This document shows positions 58,423-64,000 of a DNA stretch of 64,000 bases, piece after piece; the first letter of the stretch is position 1; the number at the start of each line of letters is the position of its first letter. The stretch spans positions 868,001 through 932,000 of the forward strand of contig JAOWCC010000286.1 of NCBI GenBank assembly GCA_030867875.1, in the 5' to 3' direction. This stretch comes from Actinernus sp. WN-2022. Taxonomy: Eukaryota > Cnidaria > Anthozoa > Actiniaria > Actinernidae. The position numbers were made by a program, and so were the translations under genes. The notes under the pieces are model-generated. The model worked only from the letters and a program-made list of their open reading frames with translations. It made no database searches and was not told where the DNA came from.

Positions 58423-59446
58423 GTGAGCAGAGCACAAGTCAGATTGTTTACAAATCATGTCAGTTAATTATTACCCTGGATTTGACTCATTTCAAATTAT
58501 CAATGAATGATGTTGGGATGTGTGCATGTGTTTCACCATTTCCAAACAGTTGTAACTGGCCTAATATCTAACACCAATAATCACTGGCTTAATGAAGTCA
58601 GTTAATTGTCTTAATAGAACTGATCAGAATTGTACATGTGTATTAATTTAGGCTAAGGGTGAATACTCCATGTGACTCATTTTGGGTAGATGTTATTCAC
58701 CCTGGTGCAGGGTGAAGTAAAACGAGTGATTGTTGTCGACTGTCACGGACAAAATCGCCCTGACCTTTCCCTGACCAGAAAACAATTTTCACTGACCATA
58801 ATAAGGTTGTTTGACATTCTCTCGTCCAAAACGAAAGTCATTGTCAAAACATGTAGCCTCACACTTTGAGGCATTAGGAGCCGTCATGGCAACCTAAAAA
58901 TATAATTCCCTGACTTTTTCCTGACTTGGACAATAAATTTAGAATTTCTCTGACTAGATGCAAAATTCCCTGACTTTACCCTGACCTTTAAAAAATATTT
59001 TCTCGACTTCAACAAAGACTCAAGAAAACCCAATGAAACTCCCCAGAACGGCAGAGAAAGGTCACGAAGTTTGTACTGACAGTAAGTAAAATGAATAGAT
59101 AAGAGTTCTTGGAGCAGTTTCATTGTCCTTATAATAACAAGATATATGCTCACTCATGAAACGTTTTCGACTGAAACTTATACCACTGAAACTTATATCG
59201 AGACAGAGATCCTTACAGAGGCAAAGCTCTGCCCGAGGCTCGAGCGTAAGTGAACATCTTGACGCCAGAAATTGGTAGCATTTCGTCCCGGGACGTTGAT
59301 GTTAGTGCTACATCAGCTACACTCCTTACTGATGTTGATGACATGAGCGGGAGTAGTATTGGCTCTGGAATTGGAACAAGTTGTATGCGGAGTACGTAAC
59401 TGCACATATCCACTGGGGGGTTCATGCATCAGATGTGAGCAGAATT
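58423..59446. other. Non-coding/unassigned stretch
   Basis: No box II recombinase exon found here. Repeats of CCCTGACTTT-type motifs occur at 58910-58990. 59260-59395 is open and Ser/Gly/Asp-rich on the plus strand but unrecognised. Confidence 0.4.
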
Positions 59447-59520
59447 GTCAGTACAATGATTCCCTAAGTCTTGATGCACAGAGGCAAGTGCATCAATCCT
59501 TAGGGAATCATTGTACTGAC
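59447..59520. repeat. 33-bp-arm hairpin with 8-nt loop
   Basis: 59447-59479 (starting GTCAGTACAATGATTCCCTA) and 59488-59520 are reverse complements with two mismatches; the loop is AGAGGCAA. Sequence on the right is open to a donor-like GCAGGTGAG at 59606, so the fold may lie in an exon. Confidence 0.85.
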
Positions 59521-60908
59521 AAAAGTGAAGTGTCCATCGATTTAGATGAGCTGAGAGAGCAGCGACTCTGTCGTCTACTGGGAACGGGATCCAGTGATGA
59601 TCATGCAGGTGAGAGGTGGTATCTGAGAGACCATTAGAAACGTGATTTTGGGGAGGGGGTGGTTCAAAACCAAACAAAATTTAATGCAAGGGAAAATCCA
59701 GAAAAAAACATTAATGCACAGCCCATCATAACACAAGTAAAAAAAGCACTGAAAATCCGCATAATAATTTGTGCATCGTTGATTGTGGTGACAAAATTTA
59801 TTGCACATTGCAAAAATCCCCCATCACTTTTCAAATGGTCAGTTTGCCAAGCTCATTCTTTAGTACAAGGGTTTCCCAATCAAAGTCATCATAGGTTTTC
59901 GCCTTTTCGGTTGCTTTTGCACTTGCATTTTTTTTTTTTGGTAACAAATGCTTTGACTTTCTTGACCTCTTTGATGACCGATGGTCTCAAGTCTTCACCC
60001 GTATATTTGGCAACAAAGTCATCAATCTTGGTCCATATCTTCTCAAGAGTATCATTGGTATCTGTCACCATACACATCGATTCAACATCTGTAGTTTCCT
60101 CCGTCTGTACACATAGATCTGGAGGGCCACAACTGGAAATAAGTTCTTCCAGGCGTTTACGGGGGCAGAAGTCATCCACTTCTCTTCTGGAAATATCAGC
60201 AAGACGGTCTCTCTCAAGCCCAAATTTCTGAGTAATGTCTCCTGAAGATATTTGCTTGGGCGATAAATAGTGAAAATCCTTTCCACTACAGGCGGATGTA
60301 CACAAGTCACTGGAAGGGCCAAACTTCACGGTCTTCAGTAACACAACTATTTCTAATTCCCTCAAAGCCATTATCATATAAAACCTAATGTTCAGGAAAA
60401 AAATTGCTTACAAACAGATAGTACGCCTTCCCAGCACATTTCTCTAGAACTGCCGATGAACTTGCGTTGGCACATTTTGACATGTACTCATCGTAAAAAA
60501 AAACGTTTGTGTTGTTCATAGCATGGAGTGGTGGCATGTATAGAGGTTCCCATGCATTTCTTGCTATGAAAGCGATTCTTAATGGTCATTGCACAATCTT
60601 GGCATTCTCTGCCTCTTCTTCCATCTGTAATATGTGTATCTCATCATTGTTAATCTGTGTAAGTTTTATTTTTCCACTTGAATCTCCTGGGGCATAGTGG
60701 AACCTACACTGGAGATCTAAATAGTTAAGCATTCGGCCATTCTCAACTGACACATCTTCTCGTGGCTTGACACACCCAGTCCAGCATCAGAAGTCTGCAA
60801 ATCAAGTGGCCTGTGTCTTGGTAAGCCTCTTTTTTCCAGTTCATAGCGGATGTCTCTGCAAAACTTTCTAGCAGACATATAGTCCCTCTCCACATCCACG
60901 AGCTCCTA

Positions 60909-61261
60909 AATACAGGAATCGCTCACTTAATTAATTCATGAAATGACAATATAAACTAACTAAAATCCTACCCTGAACCATAAAAAAAACCTAACCGGTC
61001 AGTAAACAAGATCTTACCCACCTAGAGCTAGGGTTCTCAAGAAAAACTTCTCCAAAAAATGTTGAGGTAAAAAAAAAATTGAGAAATATACTGGAACTCG
61101 AACCCCGCTCCTCCTACTCGTAAGGCAAACGTCGCAACCACTACACTAAACAACCATCGTCGCTCAATTGCTGTTAAATTTGTACATTTTAAAACCACTG
61201 CTAATTTTAGTTAGTTTATATGGTCATTCCATGAATTAATTAAGTGAGCGATTCCTGTATT
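60909..61261. mobile_element. 353-bp TA-flanked MITE carrying a tRNA-like insert
   Basis: AATACAGGAATCGCTCACTT at 60909 pairs with the reverse complement ending at 61261; arms about 57 bp with few mismatches. TA flanks at 60907-60908 and 61262-61263. The interior includes a tRNA-like sequence. It interrupts the minus-strand coding relic. Confidence 0.85.
61075..61157 (-). tRNA. tRNA-Val-like sequence inside MITE (pseudogene)
   Basis: On the minus strand: TTAGTGTAGTGGTTGCGACG (A box region), TTTGCCTTACGAG (anticodon-arm region resembling Val TAC) and GGGGTTCGAGTTCC (B box). The anticodon and acceptor stems do not pair fully, so probably not a functional tRNA. Confidence 0.45.
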
Positions 61262-63213
61262 TAGCCGCTTTTTCCACATCCCAGTGCTCCCATTGCTGGA
61301 GCTTGAGCTGTGCATCTATCTTATTAAGTACATCACAAAGTGATGAAACCATAGTGACGACATTGCCAACAACTGGATCTTTACCCTGAGCTTCCATTAC
61401 AGGAGCAACAGCGTGGATTCTCTTTAGTAGATTGTCCACTCGTAACTTCTATCTTGCCAGATGATCTCCACCTTTTGTAACTAGTATGTAATCGGCCTTA
61501 ATTGTCATTAATTCAAACTGAAAGACAGAGTCCCTGAGAGCAATATATGGCAGCGTATGTTCTGTTGATGCGTTGTTTAAAGGAGTATCTTCAGCAGATA
61601 GTTCATGCTCACTTCTAAAGCAGTATCGGGCAGCAACCAAATAATTCGCCCAATTTGTTGCTGAGCTAGAATAGATATGCTTGGGTTTGGAGGTAACACT
61701 GATAGTAACATCTGTGGGTGCATATGTATCAAGTACTTTGTGAGTTTTTTTTCTTCCATGTCATTCACCATTAAAATGACCCCTGGCGAAACATACCCTA
61801 CTGTGTCAGGGTAATCTGAAAAAGGCATCTTGAACTGGCTGTCTTCATTGTTGAGCTGCACTGGAGTGTGGAGTGGTCTCGAGAAGCCTCTGAAGTACGT
61901 CTGATAACAAATGGCTTGTTTTCCTTGTTACCTGTACTTTCAGATGTTGCGAACGCAAATCGGGTGTAGTTCTTTATATGTGCTCGATTGTAATGGATAT
62001 TGATATGTCTTTCATGCAATTTCTTTTGGGGACGAAGATGAGCCCATAGGTTTCTTCCTCTGTGTTGCTTGGCCTGTCTGCACCTTCTATTTCTACAACT
62101 TCCCCAACTGCGCAGTTTCTTTACTTTTAATTGGCCCTTTGCCATTCTTACGGAGATAGTCATTTGCAATGTTTCTCATTTCACTCGAGGTGATTCGCTT
62201 CTCATACTTAACATATCCTGTACCTTCAGCACCCCATCTACGACGATGTGCCTTCAGCTGCTCATCCAGTACATCAGCAATAGCTTGTTCTGCTCCTCTG
62301 TCAATCTTGTAGTGGCCATGCCCCTTTCCCTTTTCTGACATGAGATTCCCTTTCCAATTGCAGACATGTCTTTTTGCTAGTCTCTTCCTGATGTTCTTCC
62401 TCTGGCTACTCTGGAGACGATCTACTCTTGCCTTTTTCCTCTCGATTTCAAAGGTAGAATTATCTACTTCAGTTTCATGTAAACGGCCTCGCTTCCTTTT
62501 ATTTCTATCTTTAACCTATTTATTGTTGCGTGAATTTGCTCTTGTGCAACTTCTTCAGCCTCTTTCTCTACCTCTTCTAATTTCTTTAGGAGTTCCTTGA
62601 CATCACAAGTGATCCGCTGTGTTCTTGAATGCTGCATCCCTAACATCATAGATAAACTCGTAGGAGAACAAAAACTGGCAAGGACAAATATCAATACAGC
62701 TCTGTCTTTCGGGGAAGATAGTAGTTTCATCAGAGATGGCACCAAGCTCGCCACTTCTTTTGACATAGCGTTTCTGTCACTTGAAGATTGTTGTGAATAT
62801 GCAGCATCTAAAACGAGATCAAGACTTTTGCGGCAACTCTAAGAGCATAACGTATGTTAATCCATGATTATTACACAGGAGAACAGGCAAACCATTCTTT
62901 GATAACAGTCTCTCCTTGAACTGCCGGCGTTCTTCTTTCTGTTTGCCTGGGTTTGATGTAACCTTTGCAGCAAACTCTTCAAATGCCTCTTAGAACGTCA
63001 TACAGGATACAGCGATTAACTCATCTAGAAGACTAGAGAGTGCAGCCAGGCTCTCTTTATTTTTGCCTGATGCTGAATCCTGAACCGATTTTCCCAGCTC
63101 AGTGTGTCGCTATTTGCTGTTTTGTTGCATAATGAAATCTGTACATGTTTGAATCCAAAACTTGAGTTAATGTTTTTGTACTGTCTCCTCCCTACTTTCT
63201 CTGTATCACCCAT

Positions 63214-63597
63214 TTTCTAAGTCATTTCGTATAGCTATATATAGGATAGAAGTAGAAGATCGATAGAAGAGAATATAGAGTTGTATTTTTTTGATTTCGC
63301 AGAATGTAAATGCGCCCGTATTTGTATTGTCAGCAAAATTGATTCCCAGTCCCCCTCGGAGATAAAAAACCGCCAGGCCCTTCTCGCACCATTGGAAACC
63401 GAATAACCACTAACATATCGAAGAACGCTCCGTATAATTCGAAAAATTCTAGAATATTGGATACTGCGTGCTCTTGAACACTTGTGATCGAAGTTTGTAA
63501 AACCAATGTCTTTCAATAATCAGTGGTAACTAGTTTGGGATTCTTGTGGTTTGTCGCTTTAAAAATACCCAGAAGACCCTGCTGCAATGTACCCAAG
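63214..63597. promoter_or_regulatory. Intergenic region upstream of the SAM-domain gene
   Basis: Lies between the 5' end of the minus-strand relic and the plus-strand ATG at 63598. No clear TATA box. If the relic was once expressed, this would be a divergent promoter region. Confidence 0.25.
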
Positions 63598-64000
63598 ATG
63601 GCGGACAATACAGGAGCACCAGAAAGCAAGTTTTACGTTTGGTTAAAGGAAATATCTTTGGATAAGTACTACTCAATCTTCTTGAAAAATGGAATTTCTG
63701 AAGTTATGCATTTGCAAGATGCAAAAGAGGATGACTCTGGCCTACTGGGATTGTCACCGATTGAGTTTAGACGTTTGGCTCGCTCCTACTCTGAATTTAT
63801 CAACAAAACAAAGTCAGAGGCCACGTCTTCAGCGTCTTCGAAGTTCAAGACATCGAGTTCGTCAATTGTAGTGACTTTGCCGAAAGGAATCAGAAATTTT
63901 GTGGAAACGAGGAACATTTTAGTCAGTACATCTACACTGAAGAGTCAATTCAAGGATCTCTATTACGATACACCTCCTAACCCAGGGCAGTCATTCTCTA
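63598..64000 (+). CDS. SAM-like-domain protein, N-terminal part (runs off window)
   Basis: ATG at 63598 in AAGATGG context. The frame is open without a stop for 134 codons to the window end. Residues about 12-60 (FYVWLKEISLDKYYSIFLKN ... LLGLSPIEFRRLARSY) fit a SAM domain: Trp-Leu at the start, Leu/Tyr/Phe core pattern, and a Leu-Gly-Leu-Ser segment before the last helix. A Ser/Thr/Lys-rich linker follows (residues 70-90). No damage seen, and codon use looks like a normal host gene, unlike the relics to its left. SAM domains mediate protein or RNA binding; the specific function cannot be told. Confidence 0.65.
   Translation, partial: MADNTGAPESKFYVWLKEISLDKYYSIFLKNGISEVMHLQDAKEDDSGLLGLSPIEFRRLARSYSEFINKTKSEATSSASSKFKTSSSSIVVTLPKGIRNFVETRNILVSTSTLKSQFKDLYYDTPPNPGQSFS

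Larger units (their letters stand above)
59889..63213 (-). pseudogene. Long frame-broken coding region of unknown family
   Basis: Successive minus-strand frames give protein-like sequence in order from about 63213 (ATG, MGDTEKVGRRQYKNINSSFG) through KVTSNPGKQKEERRQFKER, GAEQAIADVLDEQLKAHRRR, QKKLHERHINIHYNRAHIK, VGYVSPGVILMVNDMEE, LRDSVFQFELMTIKADYILV, HAMNNTNVFFYDEYMSKCAN and, at the 3' end, IWTKIDDFVAKYTGEDLRPS. Eight or more frame changes or stops separate them, and no clear introns are needed, so it looks like one decayed, mostly intronless ORF. The central part is Lys/Arg-rich and the 5' third has a Glu/Lys coiled-coil-like segment (KELLKKLEEVEKEAEEV, about 62580-62530). Family not identified. 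A MITE splits it at 60909-61261. Confidence 0.55.

Noticed and set aside
58884..59153. Minus-strand 89-codon open frame
   Set aside because: Translation of CCCTGACTTT-type repeats; repetitive KSGN pattern without domain support.

Overview
The window looks like repeat-rich nuclear DNA of an animal, most likely an anthozoan cnidarian (stony coral or relative). This is inference: the base composition is AT-rich, coding exons are short with GT-AG introns, and there are many small terminal-inverted-repeat elements, CR1/L2-type non-LTR retrotransposons, Harbinger and pogo-like DNA transposons, Polinton-like capsid genes and intron-bearing tyrosine-recombinase genes. No rRNA, no CRISPR array and no bacterial operon was seen.

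Layout. 1-7.3 kb: a 1,145-bp direct repeat that looks 100% identical (1-1145 and 6182-7326) brackets a broken minus-strand retrotransposon and non-coding DNA with small inverted-repeat elements. 8.8-12.4 kb: six exons of a plus-strand gene resembling the large cnidarian HECT/G2E3-like E3 ligase family; the introns are phase-compatible. 13.1-18.1 kb: three broken non-LTR retrotransposons, one on the opposite strand, one with a 2A-like peptide. 18.2-19.5 kb: unrecognised coding-like stretches and a decayed HECT C-lobe. 21.2-22.7 kb: a 125-bp tandem repeat, a Harbinger transposase relic and a pogo-like end. 24.4-32.1 kb: scattered exons that may belong to a decayed protein kinase, a 1,050-bp TA-flanked transposon with an internal minisatellite, and a long palindrome. 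34.9-36.5 kb: unrecognised coding-like stretches.

36.9-48.3 kb is the most complex part. A segment of about 2.7 kb is duplicated (36,891-39,668 and 45,339-47,957). It carries the 3' catalytic exons of one tyrosine recombinase family, and the intron between them holds a relic of a second, DIRS/Crypton-like tyrosine recombinase. Between the copies lie E3-ligase-like exons and a GC-richer block of Polinton/adintovirus-like structural genes (41.4-45.3 kb, minus strand) interrupted by a hAT-like 1.29-kb element. The block has no polymerase, integrase or protease in view. 55.0-58.4 kb holds the 5' half of a related intron-bearing tyrosine recombinase gene, ending before the box II/tyrosine exons.

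59.9-63.2 kb (minus) is a long, frame-broken coding region of unknown family, split by a 353-bp TA-flanked element that carries a tRNA-like sequence. From 63,598 a clean plus-strand gene with an N-terminal SAM-like domain runs off the window end; it is the best candidate for an intact host gene. Apart from it and the phase-compatible exons at 8.8-12.4 kb, nearly everything coding-like is mobile-element derived or decayed. All family assignments are by eye and not confirmed by search.
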